From contig OZ254962.1 of the NCBI GenBank assembly GCA_965276005.1, positions 1,674,001 to 1,738,000 on the forward strand: a DNA stretch of 64,000 bases, read 5' to 3'. The notes under the pieces are model-generated. The model did no database searches. It worked only from the letters and a program-made list of their open reading frames with translations, and was not told where the DNA came from. Position numbers and translations under genes: made by a program. Positions 16,747 to 25,379 of this stretch are shown in pieces. Source of the stretch: G965232465 sp965276005 (GTDB taxonomy: Bacteria > Pseudomonadota > Alphaproteobacteria > JAQWUY01). Within the stretch, counting starts at the first letter, position 1. Each line of letters begins with the position of its first letter.

Positions 16747-18036
16747 TTTTCGCAGGGCAGACCAATCTGGTTCTGTGGCTTTGGTGGGGGTAGCAATGCG
16801 GCTTAGGTTGTTGCCATCGGTGTCCATCGACATAATATATGTATCGCCGTCCTTTTGTTGCCGCCCGAATATGATAAATTTACCGTTTGGCGAAAACGAA
16901 GGACCTTCGTCTAGGTAGCTGGTGGTTAATAGCCGCTCCTCTGATCCATCGGGTTTCATAATGCCAATGTGAAATTGTCCGCCTTTTTGCTTGGTAAAAG
17001 CTATATATTCGCCCGTTGGCGACCATACGGGGGTGGTGTACGCCCCCTTGCCACGAGAAATTTGTTGTACCCCCGTGCCATCGGGATTCATCACATACAA
17101 TTGTGGTTTGCCACTGCGATCGGACATAAATACTATTTTTTTACCATCGGGGGCGTAAAACGGTGCCATGTCCATATATGCCGTATCGGTTAAGCGGTCG
17201 AACTTAATTTTGCCATTGACCCGTTGTAAATACATTACCCAGATGTCTGCTCTGCCATCGACAATATTGCTAAATATGACCTTTTTGTTATCGGGGGCAA
17301 AGCGAGGCGTATACGATGTGGTGCGATCGGTGGCGATAAAAGTCTGTTTCTTGGTTTTTAAATCCCGTACATATACGCCGGCGGTGTTGTTTTTATACGA
17401 CACATAAATAATATACCGCCCATCGGGGGAAAATCGAGGGCTGATAACCATGTTTTTACCATCGCTTAAATACTGCAAATTTCGACCGTCTTGATCCATA
17501 ACCGCCAATTTTTGTATGGGTTTTCCCGCATTGTCGACAGTCTGTGCCACATATAAAATTTGCGAATCAAAATACCGCCCCCCCGCAATGCGAGCATATA
17601 TGTCATCGGCAATAACATGCGACAAGCGATCCGTTAAAGAAAATCCCGTCATGCGGTATTCTTTGGTCACCAACAACCGTGCCTGTGGCACAAACCACAC
17701 ATCCATCGTATAAATGTTGACACCCTGTTTTTGCGATACCTGCATAGTCACCAAAATATCGACGCCTATTTCCAACCATTCGGTGAAGTTGGGTTTGACC
17801 ACAATTTCGAACATGGCTTGTTTAAATTGTGGGTCTTTTACCTGTATAAACTTGTGGCTGTTGATAAGATTGTTTAAGGCAATTTTGTGCATATCAGCCG
17901 AATGTTGTGCCAGCTCCTTGTTGCCCGTAGGTTCATAAAACGGCAAAAATGCCAATGTAAACTGGCGGGCGTGTACGGGTGTGGTCAAAACCAGACCCAC
18001 CAACATACACATAAAAAATTTCATATAGTTTTGCAT
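16741..18036 (-). CDS. tolB: Tol-Pal system periplasmic beta-propeller protein TolB
   Basis: The 431-residue protein has a signal peptide ending VHARQ, an N-terminal alpha/beta domain, and five to six WD40-like TolB repeats of the S-P-D-G-K-x-I-x-F form. TolB links Pal to the Tol complex at the cell septum. It follows tolA by 12 bases on the same strand. A pal gene, which usually follows tolB, is absent: the next gene is the convergent trpD, overlapping by 6 bases. Confidence 0.95.
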   Translation of the reverse strand: MQNYMKFFMCMLVGLVLTTPVHARQFTLAFLPFYEPTGNKELAQHSADMHKIALNNLINSHKFIQVKDPQFKQAMFEIVVKPNFTEWLEIGVDILVTMQVSQKQGVNIYTMDVWFVPQARLLVTKEYRMTGFSLTDRLSHVIADDIYARIAGGRYFDSQILYVAQTVDNAGKPIQKLAVMDQDGRNLQYLSDGKNMVISPRFSPDGRYIIYVSYKNNTAGVYVRDLKTKKQTFIATDRTTSYTPRFAPDNKKVIFSNIVDGRADIWVMYLQRVNGKIKFDRLTDTAYMDMAPFYAPDGKKIVFMSDRSGKPQLYVMNPDGTGVQQISRGKGAYTTPVWSPTGEYIAFTKQKGGQFHIGIMKPDGSEERLLTTSYLDEGPSFSPNGKFIIFGRQQKDGDTYIMSMDTDGNNLSRIATPTKATEPDWSALRKL

Positions 18037-18048
18037 ATCTTGTTGTCC

Positions 18049-18936
18049 TTATTGCAATACGGATTTGGGGTCGAATTCAATAAATACTTCTTTCCAAGAA
18101 TCATAGCTGTCCGCATCTAAGCCAATGGGGTTACAATCGGGTCTGTTTACCGCCCGCTGGGCAGCGTCTATCATTTGTTGCATACCCGGTGTGTTTTCGG
18201 AAAAACTGGTTTTGGATACTTTTGAAGAGGCAACGGTGCCATCTGGTGCATACCGCACATACACGGTTACTATCAAGTTTTTGGCATTTGGCACCCCTGC
18301 GGGAATATCCCAACACTCTGTTACTTTGTTCATCAGCTGTGCCATCAGTTGGTTAGGATCGACAGTGTCGACCAAGTTTTGCTCGATTTGCGATTTGCTG
18401 CCGGTTTGTTTGACATCGTTGATAATCTTTTTCGGTTGGGCTTTTTCCTTGTATAACTGGGTTGATTTTTCCGCTTTTTTATCGGATATTTGCGGCGTGG
18501 TTTTGTCTTTGGTTTCGAGCAATTTTTTGGTGTTTAACACATCTTTTTTTTCTACCTTAACCGTATTTTGTGGTATCGGTTTGGTCTCCGGTTTAGGTGA
18601 TTTTTTCGGTGCCACCTTCTGTACCGCTTGTGGTTTCACGGGGGCTTTTTTTTCCACTTTTTTAGCGGTATTTTGTTTTTTTGGGGGGGGCTTTTTTACC
18701 TCGACTTTTTTCGGTTGTGGAGCGGGGGTTTTTTGTTGATTAACCAGTTTTTTCGGCTGTTTTAGCTGTTGCTTTTCAGCAACTTTACCCCGGTCGACGA
18801 CCAGTGCCACATCCAAAATAACCCGATTTTCGGCGATAACTTCTGGCGGTTTATTAAATAAGGTATCTGGTAAAAACACCATTACCAGCAACACTATCAC
18901 ATGTACAAAAAACGATACGAATAAAGGAATGGACAT
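18049..18936 (-). CDS. tolA: TolA-like protein (TonB-like C-terminus)
   Basis: The 295-residue protein has one N-terminal transmembrane segment (about 4-25) and a long Lys/Pro-rich spanning region (about 50-185). A C-terminal domain with an ECW segment and NLIVTVYVRYAPDGTV is typical of TolA/TonB III domains. TolA spans the periplasm and couples TolQR energy to TolB-Pal. Part of the Pro/Lys region is read through a run of eight C on the coding strand (18683-18690), where slippage would truncate the protein. It lies 6 bases after tolR. Confidence 0.9.
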   Translation of the reverse strand: MSIPLFVSFFVHVIVLLVMVFLPDTLFNKPPEVIAENRVILDVALVVDRGKVAEKQQLKQPKKLVNQQKTPAPQPKKVEVKKPPPKKQNTAKKVEKKAPVKPQAVQKVAPKKSPKPETKPIPQNTVKVEKKDVLNTKKLLETKDKTTPQISDKKAEKSTQLYKEKAQPKKIINDVKQTGSKSQIEQNLVDTVDPNQLMAQLMNKVTECWDIPAGVPNAKNLIVTVYVRYAPDGTVASSKVSKTSFSENTPGMQQMIDAAQRAVNRPDCNPIGLDADSYDSWKEVFIEFDPKSVLQ

Positions 18937-18942
18937 TGTAAT

Positions 18943-19377
18943 TTAGTCGACCTCTGTGATAAATGAAAACTTTCTAAAACCGATCGATTGGATTTCGCCA
19001 ACCACTGTTAGCACCCCGCCATAATTGGCGTTGGTATCGCCCCGTACATAAATGTTGGTATCCGGGGTGCGTTGATATATGGCGGTTAGGGTGTCTTTGA
19101 GTTTTGTCATATCGGTTTTTTTGTCTTCTAGGTATATACTGCCGTCCTTAGCCACCGTTACCACTATGGGTTGTTTTTGGGTGGTAACGATCGACGATTT
19201 GGCATTGGGTAAATCGACGGTTTGCCCAGTAATCATCAGCGGTGCCGACACCATAAACACAATCAGCAACACCAACATCACATCGACAAACGGGGTGATG
19301 TTAATATCCGCTGATCCCCTGCGGTTGCGGCGGGATTTTCGCCCCCTGTAGCGGCTATTAGTCGCCATTGTTGACAT
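18943..19377 (-). CDS. tolR: TolR (ExbD/TolR family)
   Basis: The 144-residue inner-membrane protein has a basic N-terminus and a single membrane helix, NITPFVDVMLVLLIVFMV. The helix contains the Asp that carries protons in the TolQR motor. A short periplasmic domain follows. Its start overlaps the end of tolQ by 20 bases, which suggests coupled translation. Confidence 0.95.
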   Translation of the reverse strand: MSTMATNSRYRGRKSRRNRRGSADINITPFVDVMLVLLIVFMVSAPLMITGQTVDLPNAKSSIVTTQKQPIVVTVAKDGSIYLEDKKTDMTKLKDTLTAIYQRTPDTNIYVRGDTNANYGGVLTVVGEIQSIGFRKFSFITEVD

Positions 19378-20029
19378 CCTTTAGCACGCTGTAAATAAGG
19401 TCATATCCCACCGTGTCCATATCCGATTGTAACACATTTATATCGTGCGAAAATGTGTTGTACGCTATCATGGCGGGAATAGCGGTTATCAACCCCAAAG
19501 CAGTTACAAACAACGCCTCAGCAATACCCGGTGCCACCACAGATAAAGAGGCTTGTTTATTGGCGGCAATAGCGGCAAAGCTGTTCATAATCCCCCATAC
19601 CGTCCCCAACAACCCGACAAATGGCGAAGTAGAACCGACAATTGCCAGTATATGCAGGTTGCCGTCTAATATTTCCGTTTCTTTATCCACCGCTTGTTGC
19701 AAAGATTTTTCTAGTTCCGTATCTTTTTTATCGCCTTCGACGCCGGCTTTGCCCAAGTTGCTCCACTGTAACACCACACTTAGAAAAATACGGGACATGG
19801 GCAGGGGGCGTTTGACTTCTTCTTCTGTAAACATGCTTTGCAAAGTCGCATCGCTGGCAAACATATTTTGTAACGCACTGATATTTTTTTTGGCCTTACG
19901 AACCGCCCGTAACTTTTGGAAAATAACCGCCCAGCTGACAATCGACATAATTATCAAAATGCTGACAATGACCTGTACAAAAGTACTGGCACCTAATATT
20001 AATCCGATGATGGAAATGTCCCCTGTCAT
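19358..20029 (-). CDS. tolQ: TolQ (ExbB/TolQ/MotA family)
   Basis: This 223-residue inner-membrane protein has an N-terminal membrane helix (about 10-35). Two further helices follow around 125-150 and 165-190, including S-T-S-P-F-V-G-L-L-G-T-V-W-G-I-M, the family signature. It forms the pentameric stator of the Tol motor. It follows ybgC by 49 bases, the standard order. Confidence 0.95.
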   Translation of the reverse strand: MTGDISIIGLILGASTFVQVIVSILIIMSIVSWAVIFQKLRAVRKAKKNISALQNMFASDATLQSMFTEEEVKRPLPMSRIFLSVVLQWSNLGKAGVEGDKKDTELEKSLQQAVDKETEILDGNLHILAIVGSTSPFVGLLGTVWGIMNSFAAIAANKQASLSVVAPGIAEALFVTALGLITAIPAMIAYNTFSHDINVLQSDMDTVGYDLIYSVLKDVNNGD

Positions 20030-20078
20030 GTGTTTGAAACCTCTATGTATAGTGTGTTATGAATCTGTTCGGGATATA

Positions 20079-20498
20079 TTATACAATCTTGTTGAATTTA
20101 TCAATAATATATTTTGGCATCCGCACAGGCACGCCGTTTTTGCCCACCGATGCCACTGTTACCTGCAAGCGAACAATGACGGTATCGCCTTTGACAATGT
20201 GTTGATGAAACACCATCTTTGCCCCCTTGAGCAACGATACAAAAGTTTTTACCACCACCGTATCATCCAGCTCCGCATAGCCGATAAAGTCGCTGGTTAA
20301 AGATGTTACTACAAAAACCACTCCAGTTTTAGCGATAATATCCGTTTGCTGTACCCCCATCATATACCGCAGCCACTCTGTCCGTCCCCGTTCGGCAAAT
20401 TGGATATATTGGCTGTGGTATACCCGCCCGCTGGCGTCTGTATTTTCCCAATAAATGCGAATCGATAGGGCATGTGTAGTGCGGGCATTATGTGTCAT
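20079..20498 (-). CDS. ybgC: YbgC-type acyl-CoA thioesterase
   Basis: The 139-residue hot-dog-fold protein carries Y-W-E-N-T-D-A-S-G-R-V-Y-H-S-Q-Y, the YbgC active-site motif with its catalytic Asp. It hydrolyses acyl-CoA or acyl-ACP and is a standard first gene of tol operons. Its start overlaps the ruvB end by 11 bases. Confidence 0.92.
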   Translation of the reverse strand: MTHNARTTHALSIRIYWENTDASGRVYHSQYIQFAERGRTEWLRYMMGVQQTDIIAKTGVVFVVTSLTSDFIGYAELDDTVVVKTFVSLLKGAKMVFHQHIVKGDTVIVRLQVTVASVGKNGVPVRMPKYIIDKFNKIV

Positions 20499-21531
20499 CT
20501 ATCAAGTCCCCCATAGCTGTCGACACACTGTGCGGAGGGGCTATGCCCAAGTACTGCCAACCCAATGTGCTGAGCATGCGTCCCCTTGGGGTACGGGTCA
20601 ATAGCCCCTGTTGAATAAGAAACGGTTCGATGACATCTTCCAGTACATCTCGTTCATTGCCCAGTGCCGCCGACAAGGTTTCCACCCCCACAGGTCCACC
20701 GCCATAATTTTCCACCAACAGGCTTAAATATTGCCTATCGATTTTGTCCAGTCCGGTTTTATCAATATCGAGCCGCTGTAGTGCCAAATCCGCCTCGACT
20801 GGGCCTACCGTGTGGTATCCCTGTACAGTGCAAATATCCCGTACCCGTCTGAGCAACCGCCCCGCTACCCGTGGGGTGCCACGACACCGCCCAGCAATTT
20901 CCAACGCCCCCTCTGGCGACACATTGAACTGTAACAGCCTTGCCCCCCGTAACACAATTTGCGTCAGTTCTTCGGGGCTGTAATATTGCATGTGCATAGG
21001 AATGCCAAACCGTTCCCGAAGCGGTGTGGTAATCATTCCCGCCCGGGTGGTTGCCGCTACCAATGTAAACGGCGGTAAATCGATTCGCACCGATCGGGCG
21101 GACGGTCCTTCGCCAATGATTAAGTCCAAGTGAAAATCTTCCATAGCCGGGTACAAAATTTCTTCCACCGCCGGCGGCAAGCGATGGATTTCATCGATAA
21201 ACAGCACATCGTGTTTTTGCAAATTGGTTAAAATTGCCGCTAAATCGCCGGCTTTCGATATGGTCGGTCCTGATGTCGCCCGAAATCCCACGCCCAATTC
21301 ACGGGCAATAATACCGGCAAGAGTGGTTTTGCCCAGTCCCGGCGGACCATAAAACAAGGCGTGATCCATAGCTTCGCCCCGTTGTACAGCCGCTTGAATA
21401 AAAATATACAAATTTTCCTTGACCGCTGTTTGCCCGATAAATCCGCTGAGCGAAGTGGGGCGGAGTGAATCCGTCGACAACGCCGTATCCTGTGCGGTCA
21501 TATGGGTATCGATGATGCGGTCGTCTGTCAT
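20488..21531 (-). CDS. ruvB: Holliday junction branch-migration ATPase RuvB
   Basis: The 347-residue AAA+ ATPase shows Walker A GPPGLGKT, Walker B FIDEIH, sensor 1 ATTRAG, the arginine-finger region PLRERFG, and a C-terminal winged helix. RuvB hexamers drive branch migration with RuvA. The gene lies 35 bases after ruvA and overlaps ybgC. Confidence 0.97.
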   Translation of the reverse strand: MTDDRIIDTHMTAQDTALSTDSLRPTSLSGFIGQTAVKENLYIFIQAAVQRGEAMDHALFYGPPGLGKTTLAGIIARELGVGFRATSGPTISKAGDLAAILTNLQKHDVLFIDEIHRLPPAVEEILYPAMEDFHLDLIIGEGPSARSVRIDLPPFTLVAATTRAGMITTPLRERFGIPMHMQYYSPEELTQIVLRGARLLQFNVSPEGALEIAGRCRGTPRVAGRLLRRVRDICTVQGYHTVGPVEADLALQRLDIDKTGLDKIDRQYLSLLVENYGGGPVGVETLSAALGNERDVLEDVIEPFLIQQGLLTRTPRGRMLSTLGWQYLGIAPPHSVSTAMGDLIDDT

Positions 21532-21566
21532 GGTGTAATCCCTTGTGGTATTCTCTACCGTCCATA

Positions 21567-22178
21567 TTAGCCTTGTAATTGGCTGAGTGCAACCTTAATC
21601 AGCTGTTCAGTATTTACATCGTCGCCGGCGTCTTTTAAACACGATTGCACGGCACTATACGCCTGTGAGCGGGCAAAGCCTAAATTGACCAATACGGACA
21701 CCGTATCGTTTACCATGTTGTTTGTATTTGCCCCTGTGTATGTATGGGGGCTGTTCGCAACTGTTATATGGGCGGGCAATTTTGCCTCTTTGTGTTTCAG
21801 TTCCAACACAATCCGGCTGGCAAGTTTTGCACCTACGCCACTGGCACGGGCAAACGCTGTGTTGTCGCCTGCCATCACCGCCACATATAAATCATCTGCC
21901 GACAGCACAGATTGAATAGCAAGGGCAACCTTTGCCCCCACCCCTTGTACGGCGGTCAAAATTTCAAACCACTGTTTGTCCACATCGGTCAAAAATCCAT
22001 ACAGCATAAACGCATCTTCCCGGACTACGGTGATAATTTCCACCGCTACCGCATCGCCCGTTTGCAGGTTTGCCAACGCATTTGCCGGCATAAACACGGC
22101 GTACCCTACGCCGTTTACATCGATAATGATACTGGTGGTGCCTATGGAATCTATAATGCCTTTTAGCCGTGCTATCAT
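21567..22178 (-). CDS. ruvA: Holliday junction DNA-binding protein RuvA
   Basis: The 203-residue protein has the N-terminal OB-fold (MIARLKGIIDSIG), tandem helix-hairpin-helix motifs around VQGVGAKVALAI and ASGVGAKLASRI, and a C-terminal domain III that contacts RuvB. It overlaps ruvC by 4 bases (ATGA). Confidence 0.97.
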   Translation of the reverse strand: MIARLKGIIDSIGTTSIIIDVNGVGYAVFMPANALANLQTGDAVAVEIITVVREDAFMLYGFLTDVDKQWFEILTAVQGVGAKVALAIQSVLSADDLYVAVMAGDNTAFARASGVGAKLASRIVLELKHKEAKLPAHITVANSPHTYTGANTNNMVNDTVSVLVNLGFARSQAYSAVQSCLKDAGDDVNTEQLIKVALSQLQG

Positions 22179-22705
22179 GTGGCAATGTCCTGTTGCTGTG
22201 GGTGTTGTGTCCGCATGTGGGCGTGGGTTAAAGCAATGGCAAGGGCGTCGGCACTGTGTTCCGAATGCAGCTCAATTGCCCCCAATAAAATTTTTACCAT
22301 GTAATCCATCTGCCCTTTGTCGGCACGACCGCTACCGGTGAGAGATTTCTTGATGATGCGGTTTTGGTACGATGCCACCTGTAACCCCGCCCGTGCCATC
22401 GCCACCATCGCCACCCCCTGTGCCATGCCCAGTTTTAAAGACAAATGCGAATTGGCATTGATAAACACATCTTCGATCGCAGATTCGACCTGTGCCGATA
22501 CCATATAAGGGACAAGCCTATCCCGTATCACCGTACCCAGCTCCTTATCAATATGCAACAGACGACAATGTATAGGAGATTTTGCCGAAGTTTTAATAGT
22601 ACCATTGCCAATGTGCGTGTAGCTGTTGCCATCGACGGCAACAATACCCCACCCCGTATGTACCAATCCCGGGTCAACACCCAATATATAAATTGTATTT
22701 TGCAT
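22175..22705 (-). CDS. ruvC: Holliday junction resolvase RuvC
   Basis: The 176-residue endonuclease has the catalytic acidic residues in GVDPGLVHTGW, AIEDVF and SADALAIALTH. It cuts Holliday junctions symmetrically with RuvAB. Three bases separate it from the end of the upstream lipoprotein gene, so it probably shares that gene's transcript. Confidence 0.97.
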   Translation of the reverse strand: MQNTIYILGVDPGLVHTGWGIVAVDGNSYTHIGNGTIKTSAKSPIHCRLLHIDKELGTVIRDRLVPYMVSAQVESAIEDVFINANSHLSLKLGMAQGVAMVAMARAGLQVASYQNRIIKKSLTGSGRADKGQMDYMVKILLGAIELHSEHSADALAIALTHAHMRTQHPQQQDIAT

Positions 22706-22708
22706 ACC

Positions 22709-23119
22709 TCACTGTAACGCCCGTGCGGTGCGTTCGATTTCATTCAGCAAATGCACATAAAATATGGTTTCCGGATACGGTGTCAACACATCGCCCGTAT
22801 TGGCAATTTGAATATCCAATGTAACCGTAGATATTTTAAAGTCTGGCTCCACAACCGTAGCGGTAACCTGATAATACCCCCACCGCTTACGAATAACCCC
22901 GGTGATGGTACCAGCGTCAAAATCGGCAACCAGTGCCGCATCCGCCGGCGACGCATTCTGTAACACCGCCTGTACACTGTCAAACACAGTGCGTTTATCC
23001 GCATACACCTCCCGATTTTTCACATCGAACAAATCGTTCGGCGTGACCCGATGGTCTACAACCTGCACACAGCCAGACAACAGCCCCGCCAACAGCAACA
23101 CCATAGCTATCTTTTTCAT
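22709..23119 (-). CDS. Small lipoprotein of unknown function
   Basis: From ATG 23119 the 136-residue product starts MKKIAMVLLLAGLLSGC, a signal peptide with a lipobox, so Cys17 should be lipidated. The rest is a small alpha/beta domain with no catalytic motif that I recognise. An upstream in-frame ATG (23167) would bury the lipobox and is not preferred. It heads the ruvCAB-ybgC-tol run with tight spacing. Confidence 0.8.
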   Translation of the reverse strand: MKKIAMVLLLAGLLSGCVQVVDHRVTPNDLFDVKNREVYADKRTVFDSVQAVLQNASPADAALVADFDAGTITGVIRKRWGYYQVTATVVEPDFKISTVTLDIQIANTGDVLTPYPETIFYVHLLNEIERTARALQ

Positions 23120-23245
23120 AACACCACCGCCCGTACACAACCGCTTAACAAAACAGCCGTACTCCATAATCCTATATATAATACATATCGCATAATACTG
23201 TACTCCCTATGTTAGACAGAATATTATCACAACGGTATGGGAGTG

Positions 23246-23527
23246 TCAATATTTTTTTTCTTGGGCAACGGCAGCATTTATAATTTCTGTCCATATCGCC
23301 CGTACCAAATCCGCATCGATGTTTTTTTTCTGAGCTTGTGCCACACATTTATCGATAACCTGTTGGCTCCGTACGGGCAGATACGCCTCTATGTCGTGGG
23401 CTTTTTTGATTTTTGCCACCTGTTGTACGACCTCAAACCGTAGGGCTAATAAATCCAGCATAGCGGTGTCTATGCGGTCTATTTGGTGTCTTTGTCGCCG
23501 TAATAGTATGTCTTCTTTTTTAGTCAT
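23246..23527 (-). CDS. Chorismate mutase (AroQ class)
   Basis: The 93-residue all-helical protein has the AroQ pattern: R-x-x-I-D-x-I-D near residue 15, a conserved R-x-x-x-x-x-x-V-A-x-x-K, and an R-x-x-x-V region. It converts chorismate to prephenate for phenylalanine and tyrosine. It is a stand-alone monofunctional form, and competes with the TrpE encoded at 13.6 kb for chorismate. Confidence 0.9.
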   Translation of the reverse strand: MTKKEDILLRRQRHQIDRIDTAMLDLLALRFEVVQQVAKIKKAHDIEAYLPVRSQQVIDKCVAQAQKKNIDADLVRAIWTEIINAAVAQEKKY

Positions 23528-23588
23528 ATTGCCTTTTTACATTTTTTTACTTTAAAATACAAGCGTTTTGTTGTACGATTTATTATGT

Positions 23589-23621
23589 GCATATTATTTG
23601 CATATTATTTGCATATTATTT
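23589..23621. repeat. Three tandem copies of GCATATTATTT upstream of phoH
   Basis: Three perfect 11-base copies sit head to tail, 26 bases before the chosen phoH start. The period is close to one helical turn, as seen with phased protein-binding sites or curved A/T tracts. An ORF extension through them (from 23585) has no ribosome site. Confidence 0.85.
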
Positions 23622-23647
23622 ACTTAGGGAGAACGGCTTTAACCCAT

Positions 23648-24592
23648 ATGTCATATACGGAAAGTTTAGAAATACAGGACAACCGATTGTTGCCTTTGTT
23701 GGTTGGGGCGTGTCATGCCCATATATCGCAATTAGAAAAATATTTTAATATTATCATTCATAGTCGTGGGGGTACTTTGACTCTTTGTGGCACGGATACA
23801 CAGGTAAAAAAAGCCATAAACGCCCTGCAATTTCTGCACGATAAAGCCAAATCTAGCGGCAATTTGGACGCCGCCGACATCGATACCGCTATTCGCTTTG
23901 CCAGTATGCAGCGGGATTTATTGGGCGATGTTCGAAGCACCCATATCACCACCCCTAAAAAAACCATCAAAAGCCGGTCGCCCCGGCAAGCCTCTTATAT
24001 CCATGCTATGCCTGTACATACCCTGTGTTTTGGGGTCGGTCCAGCGGGTACGGGTAAAACCTATTTGGCGGTGGCACAAGCGGTGTCTATGCTCAGCGGC
24101 GGTGCCATCGACAAAATCATTATCACCCGCCCGGTGGTCGAGGCGGGGGAAAATTTAGGGTTTTTGCCGGGCGACCTAAAAGAAAAAGTCGATCCCTATT
24201 TACGCCCCATATACGATGCTTTATACGATTGTATGCCCGCTAATGTGGTACACCGCAAAATGGAAACCAACGACATAGAAATTGCCCCGCTGGCGTACAT
24301 GCGGGGACGGACTTTAAAAAATGCCTGTGTGATTCTCGACGAAGCCCAAAACACTACACCTGTGCAAATGCAAATGTTTTTAACCCGATTGGGGCAAGGA
24401 TCAAAAATGATCGTAACCGGCGATATGTCGCAAATAGACTTGCCCGATAACACGGTATCTGGATTGGTACAAGCAACACAAATACTATCGCATATAGACG
24501 ATATATCGATCACCCATTTTACCGCTGCCGATGTGGTCAGACACCACCTAGTAGGCGAAATCGTATCCGCTTATGAACGGGATAAGGCATGA
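23648..24592 (+). CDS. phoH: PhoH-family ATPase (PhoL type)
   Basis: The 314-residue protein has an N-terminal KH-like region and a PhoH ATPase domain. Walker A is GPAGTGKT, then a TRPVVEAGE motif, and Walker B is CVILDEAQN. PhoH/PhoL proteins next to YbeY are linked to RNA handling and ribosome maturation. The start at 23648 was chosen over 23585 because the longer N-terminus would be encoded by the tandem 11-mers and lacks a ribosome site. ybeY follows after 9 bases. Confidence 0.9.
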   Translation: MSYTESLEIQDNRLLPLLVGACHAHISQLEKYFNIIIHSRGGTLTLCGTDTQVKKAINALQFLHDKAKSSGNLDAADIDTAIRFASMQRDLLGDVRSTHITTPKKTIKSRSPRQASYIHAMPVHTLCFGVGPAGTGKTYLAVAQAVSMLSGGAIDKIIITRPVVEAGENLGFLPGDLKEKVDPYLRPIYDALYDCMPANVVHRKMETNDIEIAPLAYMRGRTLKNACVILDEAQNTTPVQMQMFLTRLGQGSKMIVTGDMSQIDLPDNTVSGLVQATQILSHIDDISITHFTAADVVRHHLVGEIVSAYERDKA

Positions 24593-24601
24593 GGGTACAA
24601 G

Positions 24602-25090
24602 ATGAGTGTACAAGTGGACATGACCATACTGTGCGACCAATGGCGATCGCATGTGTGGCACCCACCACACACCGATATAACCGCCCCGATTACCCGTGCG
24701 GTAAAACACACCATCGCCCTGTTCGACATAGGCATATGTGAAGTGTCGGTGGTGTTGGCAGATGACCCATTTGTGCAAGACTTAAACGCCCGTTACCGCA
24801 ACAAGAACACCCCCACCAATGTATTGTCTTTCCCCGCTCGTGATAGCTATATGATGGCGGATATGATCGACACTCTAGGCGATGTTGTCCTATCGTTCGA
24901 CACAGTCATCGCAGAAGCCAAACAGCAACAAAAACCCGCCCTAAACCATTGTATCCACTTGGTGGTACACGGCACCCTGCATTTGTTAGGCATGGATCAC
25001 GGAATGGCAGCAGAGGCAGAAAAAATGGAAAACACCGAACGCCAGATATTGAAAAAGTTGGGTATCGATAATCCACATATAAACGCATAA
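24602..25090 (+). CDS. ybeY: rRNA maturation endoribonuclease YbeY
   Basis: The 162-residue metallo-RNase has the zinc site H-G-T-L-H-L-L-G-M-D-H near residues 121-131. NVLSFP and the L-G-D-V-V-L strand are also typical. YbeY matures the 16S rRNA 3' end and acts in ribosome quality control. The usual downstream hemolysin-C/CorC gene is missing: the next stretch is IS debris and the reverse transcriptase operon, so the defence block may sit at a former operon junction. Confidence 0.95.
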   Translation: MSVQVDMTILCDQWRSHVWHPPHTDITAPITRAVKHTIALFDIGICEVSVVLADDPFVQDLNARYRNKNTPTNVLSFPARDSYMMADMIDTLGDVVLSFDTVIAEAKQQQKPALNHCIHLVVHGTLHLLGMDHGMAAEAEKMENTERQILKKLGIDNPHINA

Positions 25091-25141
25091 AATCCATGCA
25101 AATCGATATAGAAATGATGGGGGCAAACCTGCAATGTTCAT

Positions 25142-25345
25142 CTAGATTTTGTTGGTCAAACTGAGTTGCACTGCAATATACAAATAGCGTAGCCATAGGT
25201 AAAACCAAATTACTGTGCAAGCACTATCAGCGGTTTGCAAGCCGACTCTAGAAATACCATGTATGAGTGGACTCCTCCACTCATACAAAACAGCCCGTAT
25301 TTTATAACGAACCTTAAGACCTTGTGTGTGAAATTCAAATAAGAG
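25142..25345 (-). mobile_element. Decayed transposase 3' end (same family as the 45.9 kb element)
   Basis: Minus-strand reading gives GLQTADSACTVI, then in another frame LFVYCSATQFDQQN. These match GLQTPNQAYTMH and LVYHNTEQFNQQ in the remnant at 45928-46149. The DNA shares GGCTTGCAAACC. Frameshifts separate the pieces, so nothing functional is encoded. Farther upstream, FEFHTQGLK resembles a second degraded copy of the same H-x-H-T-K-x-G-L motif. Confidence 0.6.
25260..25287. repeat. Perfect 12-bp inverted repeat with 4-base loop
   Basis: TGTATGAGTGGA and TCCACTCATACA flank the loop CTCC. No T-run follows on either strand, so it is not a standard terminator. It sits about 90 bases past the stop of the 669-residue reverse transcriptase gene and inside the IS debris. 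It could be a transcript-end stabiliser, part of a non-coding RNA, or transposon-derived. Confidence 0.8.
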
Positions 25346-25379
25346 ATTTAACTCCCATTTGTTGAGTATTGGTCGAAAG

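Noticed and set aside
25323..25330. CACACACA as a proven template for the reverse transcriptases
   Set aside because: It overlaps sequence that can be read as decayed transposase (FEFHTQGLK), so on sequence alone it is only a candidate.
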